Assembly (NCBI GenBank): GCA_963678705.1
Contig: OY783209.1
Location: 19,825,311-19,889,310 of the forward strand
Direction: 5' to 3'
Length of the DNA: 64,000 nucleotides
Origin: Panorpa germanica
Lineage: Eukaryota; Arthropoda; Insecta; Mecoptera; Panorpidae
Shown: in pieces, positions 54,712 to 64,000 of the stretch
Layout of the letters: every line of letters starts with the position of its first letter
Position numbering within the stretch: position 1 is the stretch's first letter
Notes under the pieces: generated by a model
Database searches by the model: none
Seen by the model: only the letters and a program-made list of their open reading frames with translations
What the model was told of the DNA's origin: nothing
Program-made: the position numbers and the translations under genes

Positions 54712-55325
54712 GGATATAATTTAGGATTAGATATAATTAGTTTGTAAGAAATAATAATTATAAAGAACTCTACACAATAGGTTAGGAACATTGCTAATAT
54801 TAAGTTATATTCAAATGTTACTAGCTCTGTTTTTGAAACGATTTGTGGACCCCGTTCACTTGACAAGTCGCTTGCTACGACATGCACAATGCATGGTTAG
54901 CACGGCATAAGATTGTTAAAATGGCGATAGTAGTAACATACACAGTTTGTATGGCAGTCATTGGTAAATTTGGGAAATGTAGTATTAACTAGTTGTTAAT
55001 AACATTAAGAATTAGAATACGATTAACAATATTACTAGTTGTAATATTTGTTGTTTGATAATATTGTTGTGAACTATTTTTAAATATGTGAGTTATTTTT
55101 GTAATATAATTTCTTTGAGAAATAATTAATTGAACTATTATTAAATTCAGTTATGTGTTAACTTTATTTTTATTAAGCTGAATTGTAAATGGGGGCTCAA
55201 CTAAGGATTGAAATAACATCAAAACAGCTAAAACCACAGCTGGTAATCTAGCTAACACCCACTAAGGTGTAAGGTAGACCCACAATTGGAAACGTCAACC
55301 AGGGTAGGTTTATTGTCACCCCACA
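54708..55325. mobile_element. Possible solo LTR in (TA)n
   Basis: A 618-bp unit runs from TGTGGGATATAATTTAGG to TTTATTGTCACCCCACA, with TG/CA ends and a 6-7-bp inverted terminus. It lies between TA repeats, which hide any target duplication. No second copy is in the window. Confidence 0.45.
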
Positions 55326-56479
55326 TATATGTATATATTTCAAGGTTTACGTCAAAATAAAAAGGTCTTTTTATATTGCCAGTTTAAAACTTTATTAATA
55401 AATGAATGATGAAATGAATATGCAAAAATATTTTATATATTTTAATTAAATTAAAGAACAGGATTATAGAATTATGGAATTTTCTTCTTTGTTGTATTCT
55501 ATATTGTAGTATTTTCTTCTTTGTCGTTAACTAGATTTAATATTACCAGAATAAATTCGCTATATCTTGAAGTCAATTTATTTCGTTTTCTAGCTTTCCT
55601 TTTATAAGTTTAATAAAATTTTATCGTGAAAGAGCTGAAAAATAATTTTTCAAATTAATAAAATGACATATATTGCACATGTTTTTACATATGACAATTA
55701 CTATTATAAATGAATTGTAATAATAAATCGTTTATAGCAATTTTTTTATAATTAATTAATTCCTAATATTTATATTTTTATATTTAAATTTATATATGAC
55801 GAGAGTAAACACTAGTATTTCATAAATTTAAACTTAATTAAAATAAATATTCATGATATAAAAAGAAAGAAACATTTAATAAAATACATTATATGTACTT
55901 ACCATCGATTTTTACAATTCCTGCTATTACAAATATTAGTTAAGTTAGGTAAAATAAAGCATGTCTTTTATTTATTATTTAGTACTCAAAAAATATATCT
56001 TTTTTCAACAAAATCTAAGTAGCAACTGAAGTGAAATATTATACCGACAATATTTGTTCAACACTATCTATCTCTATCTAACTGATTATTGCATCTATCT
56101 ATCTCTCTCTAACTCATTAAATCATATTCATCCCTACAGACTATTCTACAACAACATAATCTATGTCTTACACCCATAGCAGGTATTGAGAAATTTCTCT
56201 TGACAATCTTAAGTTTAAAAAAGGTTTATAGAGTATGAATTACATTAGACGATAATTTCATGATTTTGTTTATGACTAAGATGGGGTCATATAATAATGT
56301 TTATGATGAGAAGAGGTTTACTTTTCTTTATTTAGTATGAAAAAAGAAGTATAGATCCGTTTTAGGATCACGATAGGTCTAAAATTTCGACTCGGGTTAT
56401 AACTAACCGGTAGATTACGGTAATTGTTACGGCAATACCATTTTGAAACACACAGTCCAATCAAAACGGAGCAAGTAAA
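55326..56479. other. AT-rich stretch, probable leader of LTR element 3
   Basis: No open frame or repeat pair is recognised. It precedes the gag that begins to be readable at about 56480. Confidence 0.35.
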
Positions 56480-56541
56480 AAAAAAATTTTTTGTGAAACT
56501 TTATTTACAAATAAAGGGTGGTCTTCAATTAGATATGCTTT

Positions 56542-57385
56542 TGTTGTGAGTTAGATTCGAAGGGCGGATGTTACACCTGACATCAATGTTGTAAAAAGAG
56601 GTCGGATGCTCGTTGTATGTGGAGATTACTCAGCTTGCTAATACATCACGCCGTGTTGCTAGTTTCTGGAAGTAGACTCTTCAGTTGACGATCATCCACC
56701 TTCTTGAATCACTCACGTTGATAAGAATTAACTCTCTTTATGATGATTAACAGAATTCTTGTTAAAACGGAGTATTGTTGCAATATGAGAATACTTGAGC
56801 GGTCTAAAGTATAACCTTGTTGCGACGTACGACGTTGGAACAATTAGTATCTTTTAAATACTATTAATACAAACACTTTTATTAAAATATATCATTTATT
56901 CGTTGTAATATTATATCTGCATACTTAATTACAATAGTATTTTATTAGATTAATAAAGATGTCAGATATAGAACAAAATGTAAATTCTTAGTGTTATAAT
57001 TTGATTAATAGTGAAAACGTGCTTACAGTAGTATACTTGATGTTACAATTAGAGTTATTGTACGAACGAAGTAAAACTGATAATCATGCTCTGAGGCTCA
57101 GTTTGAGACTAGGATGAGACTGGCGTTCTACAAGCAATACCGATCGGTATATTAACAATTTATTTGTTAACTTTACATCATACAACACTGATACGGTATT
57201 ACTAGTATTAAAATAGTATAAATATCCACAGACCAGAGTCAATGTTTACAAGCGCTAACTTTAAACAATTATTTATTACAATATTAATACTAAAATTAAA
57301 GATAACATAATATAATTCTTATAAAATAAATAACATTTATATTAAAAATAGAAAGGATAAGTACGACTTATGCGTACTTACAACA
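56542..57385 (-). repeat. gypsy 2 LTR (3' in element orientation)
   Basis: 844 bp. Compared with the gypsy 1 LTR it has about 47 extra bp at the U5 edge (plus strand 56542-56588). This includes a GACATCA motif resembling the primer-binding region. Confidence 0.88.
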
Positions 57386-57624
57386 CCATTCATCCCTAGA
57401 AAAGGAACGCATATTAAACAAAACATATGCGTTTCTTTCCAAGAAAAAGAAAAAGGAAGATAGGACGATATCGTACTATCACAACACCCCCTTCCAAAAA
57501 AAAAGGGACACGTATAAAAACAAAATATACGAGTTACAATTCTGGAAAAAAACAAAAAGAGAAGCAAAGTGTCGACAACAATTCTGATCCCATCGTGTAG
57601 AGTTGACACTGCTTCACAAAACAA

Positions 57625-58947
57625 TCATCCCTGACAAAATCCATCTAACACTTTAAGGTTTTGTTGATTGGTACAAAATCTCTTCAATCTATTCCTATTA
57701 ACTACCGCATATTTTTTAGGTGAAAAAAGAGAATTGACCTTTTTATCAAAATTTAGTTTAACTCTTGGTTTATTACTAGTAAATTTATTTATAGCTAAAT
57801 CTTCCACTATATTTATTTTATGATTATGACACGACTCGCAGTGTTTAATAAAATTTTTTACTTTCCTAATCATACCTGGGAAGTTAAAATATAATTTTAG
57901 TCTTCTAATTGTCTTAGAGACTCCTAAATGTCCTGCTGTAGGATTAATATGAAATTCAGAAATTATATTATTTATTGAATCTGGATCATTAATCTTAATT
58001 GTAGTGTCATTATAAATATGTTTAAAATTTGCTTTTAATGCTGTTTGTTCTTTATTTTCGGGAAGTATAGGGACCTGGTGAAAAACACGTACTAATTCAA
58101 TCGTAGAAGAAAATTTTGCACCACTAAATTGGTCTAGTATGTCATGTACGAGAGGCAAAGGATAAACATCACTTGTCGTCTGCTCATTAAGTTTACGATA
58201 ATCGATTACAACGCGAAATTGTTTTTTCCCCGACGCATCTGCTTTTTTGGGTACCATTAACAGAGGTGCGTTAAACTGTGAGTCGCATTTTTCAATAATG
58301 TTGTTAGCCAACAGTTCTTGAATATGCTTCTCAACAATTTCTTTATGCGCATGAGGTAATCTATGCGGCTTAATGTTTACAGGGTTAGGTGAGACACTCA
58401 GTGCACTCGCACAAGATAAATTATCTACCGGGAAAAAAAATATGTTATTAAAATTATTACAGATTTCCATTAAATCTGTTAAGTATTTTGAATTAACATT
58501 CGAAAAATCTATATTATTAAATAAAAGATGTCGTAAGGATCTTTTAGGATTGTTAGGATTTCTTTTCAAAAAATGGTAAAAATTAAATTTATTTATTGGA
58601 ATTATATCTGGTTTAAAATTGTTAAGAATTGCATCTTTTGCTGAGGAATTAGTTATTGATATATAAAAAATATTATTAACAGGATTAATTAATGCGTTGG
58701 CTAAAAAAACTTCAGGTAGCAATTCCTTGGCTACACAAACTCCTACCGTAGAACCCGACATAGGAATTAATTTCCTAGTACGTGCTGGTACGATAATACT
58801 GTTTATGTTTATTAATGGTAATTCAAATATCTTGCTACATTGTGAGAATTGTACACTGTTCATTTCCAAATTAATTACTGCTTTAAATGTACGTAAAATA
58901 TCTAATCCTATAATTCCATCATGCTGAATGGGGAAATCCTCTGACAC
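57625..58947 (-). CDS. gypsy 2 ΔPol (reverse transcriptase start fused to integrase zinc finger)
   Basis: 440 codons directly after the amber codon and in the same frame. It contains HDGIIGLDILRTF (end of protease) and FRVVIDYRKLNEQT with PLPLVHDILDQFSGAKFSST (reverse transcriptase start). At codons reading KANFKH it jumps to IYNDTT and FHINPTAGHLGVSKT with CESCHNHK, the integrase zinc finger. A second jump near 57800 leads to DKKVNSLFSP, and a third near 57718 to the C-terminal NRLKRFCTN. YLDD, RNase H and the integrase DDE are gone, yet the frame stays open. Confidence 0.87.
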   Translation of the reverse strand: MSEDFPIQHDGIIGLDILRTFKAVINLEMNSVQFSQCSKIFELPLININSIIVPARTRKLIPMSGSTVGVCVAKELLPEVFLANALINPVNNIFYISITNSSAKDAILNNFKPDIIPINKFNFYHFLKRNPNNPKRSLRHLLFNNIDFSNVNSKYLTDLMEICNNFNNIFFFPVDNLSCASALSVSPNPVNIKPHRLPHAHKEIVEKHIQELLANNIIEKCDSQFNAPLLMVPKKADASGKKQFRVVIDYRKLNEQTTSDVYPLPLVHDILDQFSGAKFSSTIELVRVFHQVPILPENKEQTALKANFKHIYNDTTIKINDPDSINNIISEFHINPTAGHLGVSKTIRRLKLYFNFPGMIRKVKNFIKHCESCHNHKINIVEDLAINKFTSNKPRVKLNFDKKVNSLFSPKKYAVVNRNRLKRFCTNQQNLKVLDGFCQG

Positions 58948-58950
58948 AAC

Positions 58951-60228
58951 CTAAAAGGTTTGTTTCGACCTAGAACTATCTAAAATTATAGAAGTTTTCA
59001 GTGAACCTAAAGTATAAGGCGTGCCTTCAGAAATTCCCTTTAACAAAATTTTAGATGTACTATCTATTTTGATATTATTATTTAAAATGTTTTGTTTATT
59101 TAAAGAAATTTGAGAACCAGTATCCAATAAAAATGATACAGTCTTTGCTTTGGCTGCTACTATTTTCAATTGGATAGTATCTGGTATTTCTTTAATCTCA
59201 ATATTTTTATTTAAACTATTAAATTTACGTAAATGGTGATTATAAAAAGAACATAATTCACTATTTGAACTTTGTTTTGTATTTTTAGTAAAAGATACTT
59301 GAGGACAATCAGATTCAAGATGTCTTGATCTTTTACAATAAACAGAAGGTTTTGAAAATACCGTAGCTCTCCTACAAATATTAATTTGCGCGACAGGATT
59401 TACCGTATCCGCATTTTCCTTCTTGATAAAACAATATTTCTCAATTTGACCATTCTTTTTACAATGGTTACAAAAAAAAGTTTTAAATTTTGTTTCAACT
59501 TTGTTAGCAAATTGTTCACTTGATACTGGTTTACTACTAGAAATAGAATGACTTGGATCTGTTTTAAATCTAACATGTCTCCTTCTTTCTAGAGTGCGCC
59601 ACCGTGTTTCAAGAAAATCCGTAAAATCATTTAGGGTTGGTAATTCAGAAGTATTTCTGTTTTCCCATTCCTTTAATGAGTTAAAATCTAACTTGGTTTT
59701 TAAAAAATGTATAAAAATAAAATCTGAATGATTAGAATATATTCCCAACTCGGTTAATGCTCTAATCGATTCATTAATTTCGTCTAGAAATTTTTTGATA
59801 TTGATTTCTGACTCTAAACGTATAACATTGTAGTTTATCAAATTGTTTAAACAGGTTTCAATAAGTGCTACTTTGTTGTCATAACGTTTACAAAGGATGT
59901 TCCAAACAATTTCGTAATTATCGTTTGTTAAAGGATAATTCTTTATGAGTTTGAGTGGTTCTCCTGTCAAATTTAATTTTAAATAGTGCATTTTTTCAAT
60001 GCTTGATAATTTACTATTATTACGAATTAAATTTGTAAATAATTCCATAAAACTTTGCCAATTAGTATATTCTCCATCAAAAACGGTTAGTTGCATTGGA
60101 CTTAAGTTTAAATTTTTTATTGAATCTATGGTTTTTGAGTCATCCACAATATGTGTATCATCCTCAAATGTTTGCTTATAATTCAACAAGGAAATAAGGG
60201 TGTCATCGTATATACTTTCAACTTCCAT
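58951..60228 (-). CDS. gypsy 2 Gag-protease
   Basis: A 425-codon minus frame. The Gag region (NLSPMQLTVFDGEYTNWQSF) and one knuckle with C-N-H-C-KK-N-G-Q in place of the usual GH are followed in the same frame by protease (VSFLLDTGSQISLNKQN). Fusion of Gag and protease in one frame is thus the family's layout. It ends at a TAG codon where gypsy 1 has a glutamine. The true start is probably ATG at 60443; a one-base deletion in a T/A run near 60380 breaks that N-terminal extension. Confidence 0.87.
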   Translation of the reverse strand: MEVESIYDDTLISLLNYKQTFEDDTHIVDDSKTIDSIKNLNLSPMQLTVFDGEYTNWQSFMELFTNLIRNNSKLSSIEKMHYLKLNLTGEPLKLIKNYPLTNDNYEIVWNILCKRYDNKVALIETCLNNLINYNVIRLESEINIKKFLDEINESIRALTELGIYSNHSDFIFIHFLKTKLDFNSLKEWENRNTSELPTLNDFTDFLETRWRTLERRRHVRFKTDPSHSISSSKPVSSEQFANKVETKFKTFFCNHCKKNGQIEKYCFIKKENADTVNPVAQINICRRATVFSKPSVYCKRSRHLESDCPQVSFTKNTKQSSNSELCSFYNHHLRKFNSLNKNIEIKEIPDTIQLKIVAAKAKTVSFLLDTGSQISLNKQNILNNNIKIDSTSKILLKGISEGTPYTLGSLKTSIILDSSRSKQTF

Positions 60229-61448
60229 AGACTTATTAACGATAGCCGTAGCTTCTTCATTTTTTAGAGTTGGAAGCAGTGCTTCTACGATACTATTATA
60301 TTTGACCCAAGCCTTTTCTAAGTTTTTGATTTTTAATTCAACGATCGTTAAGGATGTTGATTGGACTTCTAGATTTTTTGAAACTCATTGATTAGGTTGA
60401 TTGTATTATCAACTAATGTGAGAGAATGAACGCTCGGTGCCATAGTACTTAATTAAAGTTATATATAATATACAGACTAAAGATTATTTTGTACCAATAA
60501 ACGACTCTCCGAAAAAATAGGATTCTGACAAGGAAAAATTGCTAGCAAAAACAGTAACTCACAGGAAATTTCCGATGGGGCTCAGACGTTGCAGTTGTAA
60601 CAGGAAGGTAGTCTCTCTGATTGAACAGACTGCTATCTAACTGATTCAGCTCTTTACTTCTCCTTTTCAAAATTCCCTCTTGTTCAAAAAAAATGTTGTT
60701 CTAAAAAATATTAAACATGAATTAGTATAATTGTAGAAACAATTATAGAAAATATTATAGTAGATATTCAAAAGTATTGGATATAATACTGAAAAATTAA
60801 TAGCTTCAATGACAAACAATGATGCTACAAAAATACTTAGGTTATAGCAAATATTTAAAAGTACTGAATATAATACTAAAAAAAAATTATAACCTCGTTA
60901 ATAATGATGCTAATAAAAAATACTTAAATTATAGCAAATATTCAAAAGTACTGAATATAATACTAAAAAAATGATAGCTTCATTAGTAACGTTGCTATAA
61001 AAAAAAAATAATTATCAATTTATAGTTATAATTATATACAAGAAAAAAAAGATACTGTTCTATTATACTTAAAGATTTTTCTTATCAGTGATTATGATCT
61101 ATACACAGCTGTGTGCGGGACTCTGCAAACGACCAACATCGATTTAGATTATTCCAAGTCTTCTAGAAGCATCCATCCAGTCGCGGGGAGGCAAAAGATT
61201 TCTTTTTCCAGGTTCAACGGGCTGTAGTTTTGCATCCGCCGAACTTGTAGAAAATTATGTGAAATACAGATGATATGAAGTTCTAGTCGTACTTTTCAGC
61301 AATTTTTGGAAATAATCGATCGGCGTAGTGGTATCCAGATTTACTTGATTCGCATCCAGGTGTAGAATATTTAGAAAAAAAAATTTGGGCGTACCTCTTG
61401 GATATTTATGTGTAGGAATATCTCTTCGAGACCCCACCTGACACCATT

Positions 61449-62291
61449 TGTTGTGAGTAGATTCGAAGGGCGGATGTTACACCTGACATCAATGTTGTAA
61501 AAAGAGGTCGGATGCTCGTTGTATGTGGAGATTACTCAGCTTGCTAATACATCACGCCGTGTTGCTAGTTTCTGGAAGTAGACTCTTCAGTTGACGATCA
61601 TCCACCTTCTTGAATCACTCACGTTGATAAGAATTAACTCTCTTTATGATGATTAACAGAATTCTTGTTAAAACGGAGTATTGTTGCAATTTGAGAATAC
61701 TTGAGCGGTCTAAAGTATAACCTTGTTGCGACGTACGACGTTGGAACAATTAGTATCTTTTAAATACTATTAATACAAACACTTTTATTAAAATATATCA
61801 TTTATTCGTTGTAATATTATATCTGCATACTTAATTACAATAGTATTTTATTAGATTAATAAAGATGTCAGATATAGAACAAAATGTAAATTCTTAGTGT
61901 TATAATTTGATTAATAGTGAAAACGTGCTTACAGTAGTATACTTGATGTTACAATTAGAGTTATTGTACGAACGAAGTAAAACTGATAATCATGCTCTGA
62001 GGCTCAGTTTGAGACTAGGATGAGACTGGCGTTCTACAAGCAATACCGATCGGTATATTAACAATTTATTTGTTAACTTTACATCATACTACACTGATAC
62101 AATATTACCAGTATTAAAATAGTATAAATATCCACAGACCAGAGTCAATGTTTACAAGCGCTAACTTTAAACAATTATTTGTTACAATATTAATACTAAA
62201 ATTAAAGATAACATAATATAATTCTTATAAAATAAATAACATTTATATTAAAAATAGAAAGGATTAGTACGACTTATGCGTACTTACAACA
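61449..62291 (-). repeat. gypsy 2 LTR (5' in element orientation)
   Basis: 843 bp, with the same 47-bp U5 extension. On the minus strand it is followed by AATGGTGTCAGGTGGGGTCT, the primer-binding side. Confidence 0.88.
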
Positions 62292-62295
62292 CTTT

Positions 62296-62479
62296 TGTTT
62301 TCAAATATAAAACAATCCCCTTGCTAGACTATGCTATAAAGAAAAAAAAACTGTTTTTGGAGATTAGAAAATCGATAGACACTGGAACACTAGTAGACCT
62401 TATAGCGGTTGGCTTTCCGAATTACGTGTCCTACAAAATAAATAGAGAAACATTATTTGAAACGGAAGATCTCTACTAA
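62296..62479 (+). pseudogene. LTR element 3 Gag, second part
   Basis: The frame continues from the 56487-56541 piece (TNKGWSSIRYAF) after the CTTT duplication: VFKYKTIPLLDYA, KKKLFLEIRKSID, TGTLVDLIAVGFPNYV and ETLFETEDLY. This resembles the C-terminal half of Gag in a gypsy-like family. A stop follows at 62477. The AT-rich 62480-63230 after it has no readable ORF. Confidence 0.65.
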
Positions 62480-63229
62480 GAAATTGTTAACTGATAAAAC
62501 AAGAATAGGAAAAATAGAAAAGTATTTCGATAAAAAATTCGTAAAAGTTGAAGAAAAGAAACCATCGACAAATCTGCGAAAATGAAGAAAGGTAAAGGCC
62601 GAATCGAACTAGGGAAAAAAACGAAAAAAGTAAAAATACGGAGCAAATAAAAAGTGTCAATAATAAGTTGGAAATAAAAATAAATGAGGAAAACCCAAAA
62701 AATTAAAATAATACCTAGTTAAATTTAACTATAAGATATATTTTATATTTTTTGTATTCATTATTATGCAATAGTAATTTAGTTATATTATTTTATTTTA
62801 TGTAAATAGCAGTTGTATTTACTATTTAATTAATCTATTTTATGCTGGATGTCTGTTATAACTAAATTCAGTTGTTATTTACATCTCTTTCCTCTACATA
62901 TTTATGTCTCTCTCTATGTTTTGTTTTCTTCTAAGCAGTAGTTGATAGAGTTCAGCAGAATTCTCTCAGATCTTAAAGTAATAAGTATTAAATCAATCAT
63001 CCAGTTAAAATATACATCTATCTTGTTCTTCGATTAATTAAAAATAATTTTTATTTGCATCTGTGAAGTGAAGTTTATAGAAGTAAATTAACGAATTTTA
63101 TGTAAAATTACAAAATATGTTTTCCTACAACATACACGTTTTTAAAAATTATTATTTCATCGCTTCAAGACGGACTTTGTACTAATAATATTAATAAAAA
63201 TCAACTTACTACTGAATAAAACACTAGTA

Positions 63230-63493
63230 ATTTTTGGAGTTTTTGACTGACGCTCGAACGTGTCACTAATTAATGCAAAATTGATGAGGATAAAACAAAA
63301 AAATTTAGATAATATGCAAAAGGTAAAGCTGAAAACTATTAATGGTGTAAAGAAAACAGAAGGTTTGGTAGCATTGAAAATAAAAATTTACGATATTGAA
63401 AAAAGTATGGATATCTTTATTGTGGATAATAAAAATGTTAATTATGCATTTCTCATCGGTCTGGATTGCATCAAGAATTTCAAGTTAACTTAA
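63230..63493 (+). pseudogene. LTR element 3 protease-like region
   Basis: The 77-codon frame from 63260 reads SLINAKLMRIKQKN, LKTINGVKKTEGLVALKI and YAFLIGLDCIKNFKLT. These are the substrate-flap and C-terminal parts of a retroviral-type aspartic protease. In the same frame just upstream the active-site serine codon of the D-S/T-G motif is a TGA stop (F-D-stop-R-S-N), so the enzyme is dead. The FLIGLDCI end is intact. Confidence 0.7.
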
Positions 63494-64000
63494 GATGAAG
63501 ATCTAAGGAATATACAAGGCAAAAACGAAGAAATAAATAAAGATGCTTTAAATAGAGAAGATATAGAAAATTAAACGGTTAAGTTCCTGATAAACTAGGT
63601 AGAGAACCAAAAAACAAACAATTGAATTAAATTCTAAGGAATTTAAAATTTCAATAAATCACTTAAGTTCACAACAAGAACTAGAAATTGGAAAACTAAT
63701 AGATAAACACAAATTAGTATTGGCGAAAGACAAATATGACATCGGCACGATAAAAGATTATGAAGCCTGTATTGATCTTATGGTAGATAAATACTGTTAC
63801 AAATGCCTATATAGATGCACGATGGAAAATAGAAAAGAAATAGAAAATCAAATACACCAAAGGAATCATATAGTTTTTTGGTTGCTCCAGTTACTCTAGC
63901 ATATAAAATACAAAAGAAAAAAAAAACATTATTGTCCCTCAATTGCAACCGTTCCCACTGATCGAAGATCTAATAGTGAAAACGGTAATCAGCAAATATT
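63494..64000 (+). pseudogene. LTR element 3 reverse transcriptase start (window edge)
   Basis: In two or three frames the pieces QQELEIGKLIDKHKLVLAKD, KYDIGTIKDYEACIDLMVDK, FWLLQL or LVAPVTLAYK and VPQLQPFPLIEDLIVKTVIS appear in order. They match the sequence leading into reverse transcriptase of a gypsy-like pol. The palm motifs lie beyond the window. Several frameshifts are present. Confidence 0.65.

Larger units (their letters stand above)
56542..62291 (-). mobile_element. gypsy element 2, internally deleted
   Basis: LTRs (56542-57385, 844 bp; 61449-62291, 843 bp) start TGTTGTGAG and end CTTACAACA. I count about eight differences by eye. The CTTT target duplication is at 56538-56541 and 62292-62295. 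It is the same family as gypsy 1: leader, gag, protease and reverse transcriptase start all match. It lacks the palm, RNase H and integrase core. Confidence 0.9.
56480..64000 (+). mobile_element. LTR element 3, split by gypsy 2 and cut by the window end
   Basis: Its gag is readable at 56487-56541 and 62296-62479, protease-like at 63230-63493 and reverse transcriptase start at 63640-64000. The right side runs off the window. No LTR was identified. Confidence 0.7.

Overview
The window is AT-rich eukaryotic DNA made almost entirely of transposable elements in many states of decay. It is most likely from an insect. A hymenopteran source is an inference from the style of the BEL, mariner and R1/R2-like non-LTR remnants; no species can be named. 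The only host gene I can support is at the left edge: two minus-strand exons (2112-2474 and 2751-2852) of a WSCD-family Golgi sulfotransferase. They carry a signal-anchor helix and the PAPS-binding loop [11 protein letters not shown], joined by consensus splice sites in matching phase. The rest of that gene lies outside the window or is unrecognised.

Left third (1-15 kb): an I/Jockey-like non-LTR element (3839-6409) keeps an intact ORF1 but only the RNase H tail of ORF2, and carries a tRNA-derived SINE with a 16-bp target duplication. It sits in an LTR fragment that has a head-to-head partner at 7.9-8.2 kb. A degraded Tc1-like transposon (9759-11745) has a second, older SINE inside it. The rest is low-information AT-rich DNA.

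Middle (15-40 kb): a BEL/Pao element (15107-26994) has an open 1042-codon polyprotein whose reverse transcriptase and integrase core is deleted and scrambled. Its 3' LTR is split by a 5.7-kb Helitron array of about seven related units in two orientations. Then come a CXC-motif repeat-family remnant, a non-LTR remnant, an internally deleted mariner, and a cluster of Helitrons inserted in (TA)n tracts. One of these has a 277-codon Rep/helicase N-terminal ORF and an inverted Rep fragment. A PIF/Harbinger element (36134-37826) has a TTA duplication.

Right third (40-64 kb): insertions are nested on one another. A Jockey ORF2 is split by a copia element (TSD GAAGT) and by a MITE. A BEL gag is split by a 7.6-kb gypsy element (TSD CCAT, both LTRs 781 bp and nearly identical). 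A third LTR element's gag is split by a related 5.75-kb gypsy element (TSD CTTT). That third element runs off the right end. No gene here forms an operon or pathway. What links the genes is insertion order, which the target-site duplications let one read, and a recurring loss of catalytic cores from otherwise recognisable elements.
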